From: Trebonia sp963843745
Lineage (GTDB): Bacteria > Actinomycetota > Actinomycetes > Streptosporangiales > Streptosporangiaceae
Reading direction: 5' to 3'
Assembly (NCBI GenBank): GCA_963843745.1
Contig: CAWJLP010000013.1
Span: 1 to 64,000, forward strand
Length of the DNA stretch: 64,000 nt
Shown here: piece by piece, positions 44,119 to 52,588 of the stretch
Position numbering within the stretch: the first letter of the stretch is position 1
Layout of the letters: each line of letters opens with the position of its first letter
Notes under the pieces: generated by a model
The model's input: only the letters and a program-made list of their open reading frames with translations
Database searches by the model: none
Told to the model about the DNA's origin: nothing
Program-made: the position numbers and the translations under genes

Positions 44119-46200
44119 ATGGACGATAATCTCTTCCCCATGGGATACCAGGGTGAGGACGGCTCTCGCACGCGAGCGAACTCACGGCGCCAACCTCCCT
44201 GGCAGTCGGCGGATCCGGGGCAGGCCAATCACGGCGACGGTTACGACGCCTACGCGCCAGACGACTCGTACGCCGGCTACGACGCCTACGACCACGGGCA
44301 CGACGACCACGGCCACGACGGCTACGGCGACGACGGATTCGGCCAGCCGGACGGCTACGGTGGCTCGGGGGGCTACCCGGCCCAGCAAGGCTACAGCTCC
44401 GGGGGCTATCCGGCCCAGCCGGACGGCCACGGCTCCGGGGGCTACCCGGCCCAGCCGGACGGCCACGGCTCCGGGGGCTATCCGGCCCAGCCGGACAGCC
44501 ACGGCTCCGGGAGATATCCCGCGCAGCCAGACGGCTACAGCGGCTCAGGGGACTATCCGGCCCAGCAAGGCGGCTACGGCTCAGGTGGCTATCCCGCGCA
44601 GCCCGACGGCTACACCGGCTCAGGCGGCTACCCGGCCCAGCCGGACGGCTACGGCGGCTCAGGCAGCTACCCCGTCCAGCCGGACGGCCGCGGCTCCGGG
44701 AGATATCCCGCGCAGCCGGACGGCTACAGCGGCTCAGGCGGCTACCCGGCCCAGCAAGGCGGCTACGGCTCAGGTGGCTATCCCGCGCAGCCCGACGGCT
44801 ACAGCGGCTCAGGCGGCTACCCGGCCCAGCCGGACGGCTACGGCGGCTCAGGCAGCTACCCCGTCCAGCCGGACGGCCGCGGCTCCGGGGGATATCCCGC
44901 GCAGCCAGGCGGCTACGGCGGCTCAGGCGGCTACCCGGCCCAGCAAGGCGGCTACGGCTCGGGGGGCTATCCGGCCCTGGGCAACGGCGCCGAGGCTGAG
45001 GAGGTTGCGGGGCGGTACGCGGGTAACGACTGGTACGGCGGACGGCCGGCCGGGGCCGGGGCTTCCGGCTCTGGCGCCGGTTTCGCCGACACCGGCACGT
45101 ACAACCTGGATGCCCGCACGATCGACGCCTACGGCAGTGGACCGCACCCGGCGGCCAGGGAGGCAGCCGACCCGCCGGGCCTCGTGCATACCGGGCAGCA
45201 GGAGCGGTACGACGGCCAGTACGGCGCGTACTCCGGCTACGAGGGCCACGGTGACCACCAGGACGCGCCAGGCTACGGTCCTCCCCAGGGCTTTGACCAG
45301 AGCTTCGAGCAGGGAGGCTTCGAGCAGGGAGGCGACGACCAGGGCTACGACAACCGCGACGACCCCTATCAGGACCGGTACGGCGACGATGGCACGGCGC
45401 CGCCAGCGGGCAAGCCCGGTAAGACCCGGAAAAACCCTGGCAACGCAAAGCGCGGCAAGCGCCGGCTGCTGATCGCGGTTACCGCGGTCGTGGTGGCGGG
45501 GATCCTCGCGGCGGCCGGCTACGTCTTCGTGCTGAAGCCGAAGCCCTCCACGGTGACCCCCACGTCGGCCGCCCCGCTCCCGTCCCCTGGCTCCAGCTCC
45601 GCGGCCACCGCCGCCTGCGTGAAGCAGTTCGGCCAGTACTGCCACATCGAGCTGCGCACCGACGATCCCGCCCCGCTGACGCTGGCCGAGCTCTTCCCGC
45701 CCGCGTTCGTGAACGAGACCGACCACGGCTCGTTCACCAGGGCGGGCACGAAGCTGGACACGACCTGCTCCAACGCCGTCATCGGCCAGGACCTGACCGG
45801 CGCGCTGCAGGACGGCAAGTGCACGCAGGTGCTGCGCGCCAGTTACTTCTCCGGCGACGGCAAGATGATGGGCACCATCGGCGTGGCCAACCTGTCTACC
45901 ACCAACGAGGCGCACCACGCGGGGAAGCTGGTCGGCACCACTGATTTCGTCGATCCGCTCACCACGACCAAGGGCGTCACGAGCAAGCTCGGCAAGGGCA
46001 CGGGGATCGTCGAGGCGGAGTACAAGGGCCACTACCTGATCATCATCTGGGCCGAGTTCACCTCGACGAACGCGCCCGCCAACAACACGCAGGATCAGCA
46101 GCTCCAGCAGTTCGGCGCCGACCTGATCGCCGGCACCGCCAACATCAGCCTGAGCCAGCGCATGCTCAACGGTCACCCCGCGACGGCCGCCGCCAGCTAG
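44119..46200 (+). CDS. Repeat-rich single-pass membrane protein with Gly/Tyr/Gln/Pro cytoplasmic tract
   Basis: 693 residues, function unknown. Residues 30-70 are rich in Asp, Tyr, His and Gly. Residues 73-290 consist of units close to GGYPAQPDGYGGS. Further Gln/Gly/Asp-rich sequence leads to a basic patch (KRGKRR) and one membrane span (LLIAVTAVVVAGILAAAGYVFVL, near residues 450-472). The external domain of about 200 residues carries four Cys (ACVKQFGQYCHIE, TTCSNAV, GKCTQVL) and ends in a Gln-rich helix. Low-complexity Tyr/Gly/Gln tracts of this kind often self-associate. The stop overlaps truA by 4 bp on the opposite strand. Confidence 0.8.
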   Translation: MDDNLFPMGYQGEDGSRTRANSRRQPPWQSADPGQANHGDGYDAYAPDDSYAGYDAYDHGHDDHGHDGYGDDGFGQPDGYGGSGGYPAQQGYSSGGYPAQPDGHGSGGYPAQPDGHGSGGYPAQPDSHGSGRYPAQPDGYSGSGDYPAQQGGYGSGGYPAQPDGYTGSGGYPAQPDGYGGSGSYPVQPDGRGSGRYPAQPDGYSGSGGYPAQQGGYGSGGYPAQPDGYSGSGGYPAQPDGYGGSGSYPVQPDGRGSGGYPAQPGGYGGSGGYPAQQGGYGSGGYPALGNGAEAEEVAGRYAGNDWYGGRPAGAGASGSGAGFADTGTYNLDARTIDAYGSGPHPAAREAADPPGLVHTGQQERYDGQYGAYSGYEGHGDHQDAPGYGPPQGFDQSFEQGGFEQGGDDQGYDNRDDPYQDRYGDDGTAPPAGKPGKTRKNPGNAKRGKRRLLIAVTAVVVAGILAAAGYVFVLKPKPSTVTPTSAAPLPSPGSSSAATAACVKQFGQYCHIELRTDDPAPLTLAELFPPAFVNETDHGSFTRAGTKLDTTCSNAVIGQDLTGALQDGKCTQVLRASYFSGDGKMMGTIGVANLSTTNEAHHAGKLVGTTDFVDPLTTTKGVTSKLGKGTGIVEAEYKGHYLIIIWAEFTSTNAPANNTQDQQLQQFGADLIAGTANISLSQRMLNGHPATAAAS
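44513..44980 (+). repeat. 189-bp higher-order tandem repeat within the membrane protein gene
   Basis: GATATCCC recurs at 44513, 44702 and 44891, exactly 189 bp (63 codons) apart. The two full units (44513-44701, 44702-44890) are nearly identical and each contains four to five of the basic 13-residue motifs in the same order. A partial third unit follows. Units have therefore been copied as blocks rather than one motif at a time, which implies recent expansion. Confidence 0.85.
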
Positions 46201-47042
46201 CCGCCGGTGTCCTGGGTGACGCGCACCTGCCTGGTGAGCGCGGCGCGCGCCGCGAGCTGACCGGGCGCCGGGTAGCGCACTTCCTCCAGGCACAGCCCGT
46301 GCGGCGGCACGACGCGGACCGCGGGGTCGCGGACCGCGGCGGCGAGGACGGCGGACGGCCACGACGGCGGACGGCTGCCCTCACCGACCGCGAGGAGCGC
46401 GCCGACGAGCGCGCGGACCATGTTGTGGCAGAAGGCGTCCGCGACCACGCAGGCGACCGCGACGCCGTCGTCGTCCCGCCGCCAGTCGAGGCGGCGCAGC
46501 GCGCGCACCGTGGTCGCGCCCTCCCTGCGCCGGCAGAAGGCGGCGAAGTCGTGCTCCCCAGTCAGCGTGCCCGCCGCGGCGTTCATCGCGGCGAGGTCGA
46601 GTCCGCGCGGGTGCCATAGGGTCTCGTGCCTGCGCAGCGGGTCGGCGGTGGCGGGATCGTCGCAGACCCGGTACGAGTAGCGCCGCCAGAGTGCGGAGAA
46701 CCGGGCGTCGAACCCGTCGGGCGCGGGGCCTACCGCGCGCACCCGGATGTCAGACGGCAGCGCCCGCGCGAGCCGCCGTCGCGCCGCGTCGGCGTACGCG
46801 GCCCAGACGGCGTCCGGGAGGTCCGAGTGCGCGACCTGCCCGCGCGCGTGCACGCCGGTATCGGTGCGCCCGGCGACCGTCAGCCGCGGCGACGCGGGCA
46901 GCCGCAGCACGTGCCCGAGGGTCTCAGCGAGCACGCCCTCGACGGTCCGGCGGCCCGGCTGCGCCGCCCAGCCGGAAAAACCTGTCCCGTCGTAGGAAAG
47001 ATCAATTCTTATCCGAACGGGCGCGGCCGGCTCACCGGCCAT
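46197..47042 (-). CDS. truA: tRNA pseudouridine(38-40) synthase TruA
   Basis: Modifies the anticodon stem-loop of many tRNAs. From the ATG at 47042 the 281-residue protein begins MAGEPAAPVRIRIDLSYDGTGFSGWA. The catalytic Asp is in AGRTDTGVHARGQVAH. Later segments are FSALWRRYSYRV, HDFAAFCRRREG and FCHNMVRALVGALL. A longer frame up to 47138 would have to be translated through the strong hairpin at 47068-47109, so the later start is preferred. It is the last gene of the ribosomal cluster. Confidence 0.95.
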   Translation of the reverse strand: MAGEPAAPVRIRIDLSYDGTGFSGWAAQPGRRTVEGVLAETLGHVLRLPASPRLTVAGRTDTGVHARGQVAHSDLPDAVWAAYADAARRRLARALPSDIRVRAVGPAPDGFDARFSALWRRYSYRVCDDPATADPLRRHETLWHPRGLDLAAMNAAAGTLTGEHDFAAFCRRREGATTVRALRRLDWRRDDDGVAVACVVADAFCHNMVRALVGALLAVGEGSRPPSWPSAVLAAAVRDPAVRVVPPHGLCLEEVRYPAPGQLAARAALTRQVRVTQDTGG

Positions 47043-47067
47043 ATCCGTCTCCGCGGCTGAAAACGAC

Positions 47068-47109
47068 CGCGGGCCAGGGAGATCCCGCTGGGGATCTCCC
47101 TGGCCCGCG
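47068..47109 (-). terminator. Perfect 19-bp-stem hairpin after rplQ
   Basis: CGCGGGCCAGGGAGATCCC at 47068-47086 and its exact reverse complement at 47091-47109 flank GCTG. On the minus strand it is followed by GGTCGTTTTC, so it has the form of an intrinsic terminator at the end of rplQ. It would reduce transcription into truA. Confidence 0.85.
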
Positions 47110-47182
47110 ATCATGGCTTCCCCGGCCTCAGGGTTCATGGCCTCAGGGTTACTGGCCGTCAGGGATGTCAGGGATAGAGCGA

Positions 47183-47863
47183 TCAGGCCTTGTCGTCGTC
47201 CGCGGCAGCCTCCGGGCCCTCGTCGGCCTCGTCGGTTACCTCGGCCTCGTCGGACTCGTCAGCCGCCTCGGCGTCTTCGTCCTCGTCGTCCTCGGCGTCT
47301 TCGTCCTCGGCCTCCGAGGTCTCGACCTCGGCCTCCGGGGTCTCGACCTCGGCCTCAGGGCTCTCCGCCGCGAAGGTCTCGGCCTCGGAGTCGTCCACGT
47401 CGGCGACTCCAGCGTCCTCGGCGGTCTCCTCGGCCGCCGGGGCGGCCGCGGTCGCCGGGGCAGCCCCGGCGCGGCGGGTGCGGCGACGCGGCCGCGCAGC
47501 GCTGACCTCTTCCCTGATGAGCTCGATCACGGCCATCGGGGCGGCGTCGCCCTTGCGCGGACCGAGCTTCGTGATGCGGGTGTAGCCACCTGGCCGGTCG
47601 GCGAAGCTGGGGCCGATCTCGGTGAACAGGTTGTGCACGATGCCCTTGTCAGGGACCACGGTCAGCACCTGGCGGCGCGCGTGCATGTCACCGCGCTTCG
47701 CGAAGGTGATGAGCTTCTCCGCGTACGGACGCAGCCTGCGCGCCCGTGCCTCGGTCGTGGTGATCTTGCCGTGCTCGAAGAGCGCGGCAGCCAGATTGGA
47801 CAGCATGTGCCGCTGGTGAGCCGGGCTGCCGCCCATCCGGGCACCCTTGGTAGGCGTGGGCAC
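47183..47863 (-). CDS. rplQ: Ribosomal protein L17 (bL17) with long acidic C-terminal tail
   Basis: 226 residues. Residues 1-120 are a normal L17 (MPTPTKGARMGGSPAHQRHM to MAVIELIREE). After a basic spacer (RPRRRTRRAG), about 90 residues are dominated by Glu, Asp and Ala (DEDAEDDEDEDAEAADESDE). Extended tails occur in actinobacterial L17, but this one is long and strongly acidic, unusual next to rRNA. It lies 39 bp after rpoA. Confidence 0.97.
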   Translation of the reverse strand: MPTPTKGARMGGSPAHQRHMLSNLAAALFEHGKITTTEARARRLRPYAEKLITFAKRGDMHARRQVLTVVPDKGIVHNLFTEIGPSFADRPGGYTRITKLGPRKGDAAPMAVIELIREEVSAARPRRRTRRAGAAPATAAAPAAEETAEDAGVADVDDSEAETFAAESPEAEVETPEAEVETSEAEDEDAEDDEDEDAEAADESDEAEVTDEADEGPEAAADDDKA

Positions 47864-47902
47864 CTGATTACCCTTTCTGTAGCGTCGGCGAGCCAGTACC
47901 GC

Positions 47903-48919
47903 TTAGTACTGCTCGGTTTCGACGTAGCTCTCGTCTTCGTCGCCGGTGAAGGAGTCCACGGCGCTGCTCGGGTCGAACCCGGGCGGGGAGTCCTTGAGCG
48001 CCAGGCCCATGTCGACCAGCTTCTGCTTGACTTCCTCGATGGACTTCGCGCCGAAGTTCCTGATGTCAAGCAGGTCCTGCTCGCTCCGTGCGACCAGTTC
48101 ACCCACGGTGTGGATGCCCTCGCGCTTGAGGCAGTTGTAGGACCGGACGGTCAGGTTCAGGTCCTCGATCGGCAGCGCCAGGTCGGCCGCGAGCGCGGCG
48201 TCCGTCGGCGACGGGCCGATGTCGATGCCCTCGGCGTCGACGTTGAGCTCCCTCGCCAGGCCGAACAGCTCGGTCAGCGTCTTCCCGGCACTCGCCACCG
48301 CGTCACGCGGGCGCATGCACGGCTTGGTCTCGACGTCCAGGATCAGCCGGTCGAAGTCGGTGCGCTGCTCGACCCGGGTGGCTTCCACCTTGTAGGTCAC
48401 GCGCAGCACCGGCGAGTAGATGGAGTCGATCGGAATCCGGCCGATCTCCTGGCCCGGCTGCTTGTTCTGGGTGGCGGAGACGTACCCGCGGCCGCGCTCG
48501 ACCGTGAGCTCCATCTCCAGCTTGCCCTTGCTGTTGAGCGTCGCGATGTGCAGCTCGGGGTTGTGCACCTCGACCCCGGCGGGCGGCGCGATGTCGGCCG
48601 CGGTGACCGCGCCCGGCCCCTGCTTGCGCAGGTACATGACCACCGGCTCGTCGTGCTCCGAGGAGACGACAAGCTGCTTGAGGTTCAGGATGAGGTCGGT
48701 GACGTCTTCCTTGACCCCGGGCACCGTGGTGAACTCGTGCAGTACGCCCTCGATGCGGATCGACGTGACCGCCGCCCCCGGGATGGAGGACAGCAGGGTA
48801 CGCCGGATCGAGTTCCCGATCGTGTAGCCGAAGCCTGGCTCCAGCGGCTCGATGGTGAACTTCGACCGGTAGTCGCCGACCTGTTCCTCGCCGAGCGAGG
48901 GACGCTGTGCGATGAGCAT
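47903..48919 (-). CDS. rpoA: RNA polymerase alpha subunit
   Basis: 338 residues. The N-terminal assembly domain has FTIEPLEPGFGYTIGNSIRRTLLSSIPGAA split across the dimer interface and LTVERGRGYV. The C-terminal domain, which binds UP elements and activators, has LTVRSYNCLKREGI and DLLDIRNFGAKSIEEV. It ends with a Glu-rich tail (GDEDESYVETEQY). Standard position between rpsD and rplQ. Confidence 0.99.
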   Translation of the reverse strand: MLIAQRPSLGEEQVGDYRSKFTIEPLEPGFGYTIGNSIRRTLLSSIPGAAVTSIRIEGVLHEFTTVPGVKEDVTDLILNLKQLVVSSEHDEPVVMYLRKQGPGAVTAADIAPPAGVEVHNPELHIATLNSKGKLEMELTVERGRGYVSATQNKQPGQEIGRIPIDSIYSPVLRVTYKVEATRVEQRTDFDRLILDVETKPCMRPRDAVASAGKTLTELFGLARELNVDAEGIDIGPSPTDAALAADLALPIEDLNLTVRSYNCLKREGIHTVGELVARSEQDLLDIRNFGAKSIEEVKQKLVDMGLALKDSPPGFDPSSAVDSFTGDEDESYVETEQY

Positions 48920-49003
48920 GGGACTTCCTTTCCGCCGGGACCGCTATATGAACCGGCGAACGGCCTGCGGGGTGACCGGTTGTCGCCCAGCAGGGATATT
49001 GCG

Positions 49004-49630
49004 TTACTTGGAGTAGTACTCGACGATGAGCTGCTCTTGGACCTGAGTGTCGATCTGCGCCCTGGCCGGGAGCTGGTGCACGAGGATGCGCATCTGGTCC
49101 GGCATGACCTCGAGCCAGGCGGGCACGGGGCGCTCGCCGGCCTCGGCGCGGGCGATCACCATCGGGGTCAGCTCGAGTGACTTCTGCGCGACCTCGATGA
49201 CGTCGTTCTCGCTCACCCGGAAGGACGGAATGTCCACGCGCCTGCCGTTGACCAGGATGTGACCGTGCGTGACCAGCTGACGGGCCATGTCGCGGCTCTT
49301 GCCGAACCCGGCGCGGTACACCACGTTGTCCAGGCGGCTCTCCAGGATCTGCAGCAGCGTCTCGCCGGTCCGGCCGGACTTGCGCGCGGCCTCGGCGTAG
49401 TAGCCACGGAACTGCTTCTCAAGCACGCCGTAGATCCGGCGGGCCTTCTGCTTCTCGCGGATCTGCAGCAGGTACTCGCTGTCCTTCTGCCGGATCCTGC
49501 CGTGCTCGCCCGGCGGGTAAGGCCGGATCTCGATCGGGCACTTCGGCGAGTCGCACTTGCTGCCCTTCAGGAACAGCTTGACCTTCTCACGGCGGCACAG
49601 CTTGCAGTCCGCCCCGGTGTAACGAGCCAT
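49004..49630 (-). CDS. rpsD: Ribosomal protein S4 (uS4), zinc-binding form
   Basis: 208 residues from the ATG at 49630 (MARYTGADCKLCRREKVKLF). Four cysteines (CKLC and, after KGSK, CDSPKC) make the zinc-binding C+ version. The S4 RNA-binding domain has LDNVVYRAGFGKSRDMARQL and HGHILVNGRRVDIPS. S4 nucleates 30S assembly. A longer frame upstream lies inside rpsK and was rejected. Confidence 0.98.
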   Translation of the reverse strand: MARYTGADCKLCRREKVKLFLKGSKCDSPKCPIEIRPYPPGEHGRIRQKDSEYLLQIREKQKARRIYGVLEKQFRGYYAEAARKSGRTGETLLQILESRLDNVVYRAGFGKSRDMARQLVTHGHILVNGRRVDIPSFRVSENDVIEVAQKSLELTPMVIARAEAGERPVPAWLEVMPDQMRILVHQLPARAQIDTQVQEQLIVEYYSK

Positions 49631-49640
49631 CAGTCTCTCC

Positions 49641-50048
49641 TCAGACCCGCCGCCGCTTGGGCGGGCGGCAGCCATTGTGCGGAACGGGCGTGACGTCCTG
49701 AATGGACCCCACCTCAAGGCCGGTCGCCTGCAGCGACCTGATCGCGGTCTCCCGGCCGGAGCCCGGCCCCTTGACGAAGACGTCGACCTTGCGCATGCCG
49801 TGCTCCATGGCGCGGCGCGCGGCGGCCTCCGCGGCCTGCTGGGCGGCGTACGGGGTTGACTTGCGCGAGCCCTTGAACCCGACCTGGCCCGAAGACGCCC
49901 ATGCGATCACGCTGCCCGCCGGGTCGGTGATCGAGACGATGGTGTTGTTGAACGTGGACCGGATGTGGGCGTGCCCGTGGGCGATATTCTTCCGCTCCTT
50001 GCGGCGCACCTTCTTCGGTGCGCCCTGGCTGCTCTTGCGAGGCGGCAT
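49641..50048 (-). CDS. rpsK: Ribosomal protein S11 (uS11)
   Basis: 135 residues. KNIAHGHAHIRSTFNNTIVS and ITDPAGSVIAWASSGQVGFKG are the family core, and the protein ends DVTPVPHNGCRPPKRRRV as S11 does. It forms part of the 30S platform. It sits 10 bp upstream of rpsD in the alpha-operon order. Confidence 0.99.
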   Translation of the reverse strand: MPPRKSSQGAPKKVRRKERKNIAHGHAHIRSTFNNTIVSITDPAGSVIAWASSGQVGFKGSRKSTPYAAQQAAEAAARRAMEHGMRKVDVFVKGPGSGRETAIRSLQATGLEVGSIQDVTPVPHNGCRPPKRRRV

Positions 50049-50090
50049 CTGCTTCCTGACTCCTGAGGTGGTCTTATCCCGGTGCTGGGA

Positions 50091-50471
50091 CTACTTCTTC
50101 CCGGCCTTCTTCTTGCCGGCGACGGTCTTCTTCTTGCCCTTGCGGGTACGCGCGTTCGTCTGCGTCCGCTGGCCGCGCACCGGGAGCCCCTTGCGGTGCC
50201 TGATGCCCTGGTAGCAGCCGATCTCGATCTTGCGCCGGATGTCGGCCTGGACTTCCCGGCGAAGGTCACCTTCGACCTGGTAGTTGGCGTCGATCCAGTC
50301 GCGCAGCTTCAGCAGGTCGTCCTCGGTGAGGTCGTAGACCCGCGTGTCGCCGCTCACGCCGGTGTTCTCGAGGGTCTCGAGCGCGCGGGTGCGGCCGACC
50401 CCGTAGATGTAGGTGAGCGCGATCTCCAGCCGCTTGTCGCGCGGCAGGTCAACGCCAGATAGACGTGCCAT
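50091..50471 (-). CDS. rpsM: Ribosomal protein S13 (uS13)
   Basis: 126 residues from the ATG at 50471 (MARLSGVDLPRDKRLEIALT). YIYGVGRTRA and GCYQGIRHRKGLPVRGQRT with the NART segment are diagnostic. The tail is Lys-rich. S13 contacts the 50S subunit and the P-site tRNA. GGAGAA precedes the start. Confidence 0.98.
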   Translation of the reverse strand: MARLSGVDLPRDKRLEIALTYIYGVGRTRALETLENTGVSGDTRVYDLTEDDLLKLRDWIDANYQVEGDLRREVQADIRRKIEIGCYQGIRHRKGLPVRGQRTQTNARTRKGKKKTVAGKKKAGKK

Positions 50472-50682
50472 GTGCGGGCAGTTCTCCTTTGTCGTGGTGG
50501 AGGTCCTCCGCACCGCCTCCCGTCCCTGCCCAGGACCGGGCCCCGGCCTCCAACCGGGGGAAGCGGCCTCCGGCCGCTCGCGGTGCGCGTATTACGTCGC
50601 GTATTCGGTTATGTGCTGTTCAGCATATGCGCGCGTCTGGACTGCTCGTCTCTTCGCGGGGGGCCGACCCCCCGCACCCCCG

Positions 50683-50796
50683 TCAACCTTGGCGCTGCTT
50701 GTGCCGGGGGTCAGAGCAGATCACCATGACGCGGCCGTGGCGGCGGATGATCCGGCACTTGCTGCAGATCTTCTTGACGCTCGGCTTGACCTTCAC
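50683..50796 (-). CDS. rpmJ: Ribosomal protein L36 (bL36)
   Basis: A 37-residue protein from the GTG at 50796: MKVKPSVKKICSKCRIIRRH, then GRVMVICSDPRHKQRQG. Two CxxC-type pairs (CSKC, and the later C with H) form the zinc site of the standard Cys-containing L36. It lies between infA and rpsM, as in most actinobacteria. The 200 bp between it and rpsM is non-coding. Confidence 0.97.
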   Translation of the reverse strand: MKVKPSVKKICSKCRIIRRHGRVMVICSDPRHKQRQG

Positions 50797-50821
50797 GGCT
50801 AACTCTCGCTCTCTTGCTTCT

Positions 50822-51043
50822 TTACTTGTACCGGTAGACGATGCGACCGCGGCTCAGGTCGTACGGGCTGAGTTCCACGACCACCCGATCATCGGGCAGG
50901 ATCCGGATGTAGTGCATCCGCATCTTCCCGCTGATGTGGGCGAGTACCTTGTGCCCGTTGTCCAGCTCCACTCGGAAGAAGGCATTCGGCAACGTCTCGA
51001 CCACCGTGCCCTCAATCTCGATGGCGCCGTCTTTCTTGGGCAT
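50822..51043 (-). CDS. infA: Translation initiation factor IF-1
   Basis: 73 residues with the S1-type OB fold: MPKKDGAIEIEGTVVETLPN, then HISGKMRMHYIRILPDDRV and GRIVYRYK. IF-1 occupies the 30S A site during initiation. It lies 25 bp before rpmJ. The 211-bp gap upstream probably carries a promoter, because the preceding DUF1707 gene is atypical for this operon. Confidence 0.99.
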   Translation of the reverse strand: MPKKDGAIEIEGTVVETLPNAFFRVELDNGHKVLAHISGKMRMHYIRILPDDRVVVELSPYDLSRGRIVYRYK

Positions 51044-51254
51044 ATCCTCCGCGTTTCGTCGTGCGTAGTGTTGCGTAGTCCTGATTTGGTATCGCGGCTG
51101 TTCGCAGCTGCCCAGCGAGAGCGCCGGGCTAGGGCGTTACGCACTCCCCCGTGGCGAAAAGCCATACGGAAGGCCAGCCGATGGGCCGCAGCAGAGTCTA
51201 CTAGACCTATCCCGCGAGTGCGAACCGGCTTTGAAAACACGGTCGGCACGGAGT

Positions 51255-51707
51255 CTATTCCCGAGCCTGCCGGCGGGCGATGGCCAGGGCCCACGGGACG
51301 GCGATCAGCAGGAACCAGGGGATCCACGCGGCGCCGCCGCTGACGAGGCCGACGCCGAGCCAGGCGACGAACAGGGCCGTGCTGACCGCCGCCCACGCCG
51401 CCCAGGTGGTGACGCCGCGGGAACTGACCGCCCCCTGACCGCGCTGATCGACGGCTGACCCGCGGGGGCGCAGCGCGCCGGGCGGGGCGGCCCTGATGCC
51501 GGCTGCCGGCAGCCGGTACAAGTCGATGGCGGGCAGGTCGGCGAGCAGCGCGTCGAGATCGCCGATGGTCTTCGCCGTGAACGTCCTGTCGACCCGCTCG
51601 TCGAACTCCTCGGGGGTCAGCCTGCCCTGCGCGTGGTGCTCGCGCAGCAGCTCCGCCGTGCGGTCCCTGTCCTTGTCCGAGGCGCGGATCCGCGGGTCAC
51701 CCGGCAT
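51255..51707 (-). CDS. DUF1707 protein with two C-terminal membrane spans
   Basis: 150 residues from the ATG at 51707. The DUF1707 segment is DPRIRASDKDRDRTAELLREH, then GRLTPEEFDERVDRTFTAKT and LDALLADLP. A 25-residue linker leads to two hydrophobic helices (WAAVSTALFVAWLGVGLV and WIPWFLLIAVPWALAIA). DUF1707 proteins are actinobacterial and of unknown function. It overlaps the end of map by 11 bp and separates map from infA. Confidence 0.85.
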   Translation of the reverse strand: MPGDPRIRASDKDRDRTAELLREHHAQGRLTPEEFDERVDRTFTAKTIGDLDALLADLPAIDLYRLPAAGIRAAPPGALRPRGSAVDQRGQGAVSSRGVTTWAAWAAVSTALFVAWLGVGLVSGGAAWIPWFLLIAVPWALAIARRQARE

Positions 51708-52537
51708 CGGGGTCGCCACCAGCCACAGAAGTGACGCGGCCGGGAGGAGGCACCTTACGTTCTGACAAATCGGTAAGAACCCACGGACCCGCAGCCGTGA
51801 TCGCCACGGTGTGCTCGAAGTGCGCGGCCCGCGAGCCATCGAGAGTAGTGACCGTCCACCCGTCAGCGAGCTCGACGGTGCGCTCGCCGCCACGGGTGAT
51901 CATCGGCTCGATCGCCAGCGCCATCCCGGCGCGGAGCCGCGGCCCGGTCCCCGCCGCACCGTAGTTCGGCACCGCCGGATCCATATGCATAGCGGTCCCG
52001 ATCCCATGTCCGGTGTACTCCCGGATCAGCCCGTACGACCCGGCCCCGAGAACCGACTCCTCGACGGCATGAGATATATCCCCGAGCCGGTTATCCACCC
52101 GAGCCTGGGCGATCCCAGCCCAAAGCGCCGCCTCACAGGCATCAAGCATCGCCTGATCCGCGGGATCGATCTCCCCTACCCCCAGAGAAATAGCGGCATC
52201 CCCGTGCCACCCATCCACGATGGCCCCGCAGTCAACGGAGATAATGTCCCCCGCCTGAAGCCGCCGCTCCTCGCCAGGGATCCCATGCACAATCTCCTCA
52301 TTGACAGAGGTGCATATGACCGCGGGATACCCGTAGTACCCGAGAAACGAAGGCTCCGCACCGGCCCCACGAATCTCCCGTTCGGCTATGGCATCAAGGT
52401 CGGCCGTACTAGACCCCAGGCCGCACCGAGTCGGCGAGTACGCGCAGCGTACGAGCGACGACGAGCCCAGCCGCGCGCATGCGGTCAAGCTCCTCAGGCG
52501 TCTTAATCTCAATCGCCCGATCGCGCCGCAACCGCAT
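51697..52537 (-). pseudogene. map: Methionine aminopeptidase with a one-base insertion
   Basis: Removes the initiator Met. The ATG at 52537 has GGAGGTG upstream, and the frame reads IEIKTPEELDRMRAAGLVVA to DSVRPGV, then TAG at 52411-52409. Skipping one base restores STADLDAIAEREIRGAGAEPSFLGY and the rest of a normal type I enzyme. The metal ligands are present: SVDCGAIVDGWHGDAA, EYTGHGIGTAMH, AIEPM and HFEHTVAI. Total span is 841 bp, one more than a multiple of three. It contains codons rare in its neighbours (ATA, ATT, TTG). It is either a sequencing error or a real loss covered by another map copy. Confidence 0.9.
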
Positions 52538-52588
52538 GCCTAAACACCTCCACCTACAACGCTACCCCGCCGGGAAGAGCAGGGCGCC

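Noticed and set aside
44340..44990. CRISPR array or satellite DNA
   Set aside because: Repeats keep a single reading frame with codon-like variation and are part of a 693-residue protein.
47043..47138. Longer TruA starting at 47138
   Set aside because: The extra sequence is translated from the rplQ terminator hairpin and has no family counterpart.
46691..49180. Long open frame antisense to truA, rplQ and rpoA
   Set aside because: It lies opposite three conserved genes and has the composition of a mirror frame, with no domain.
52400..52420. Programmed +1 frameshift in map
   Set aside because: The stop codon context GTC TAG T superficially resembles RF2-type recoding, but the P-site tRNA for GTC could not re-pair on TCT, there is no upstream Shine-Dalgarno-like stimulator at the right distance, and map is not known to be recoded.
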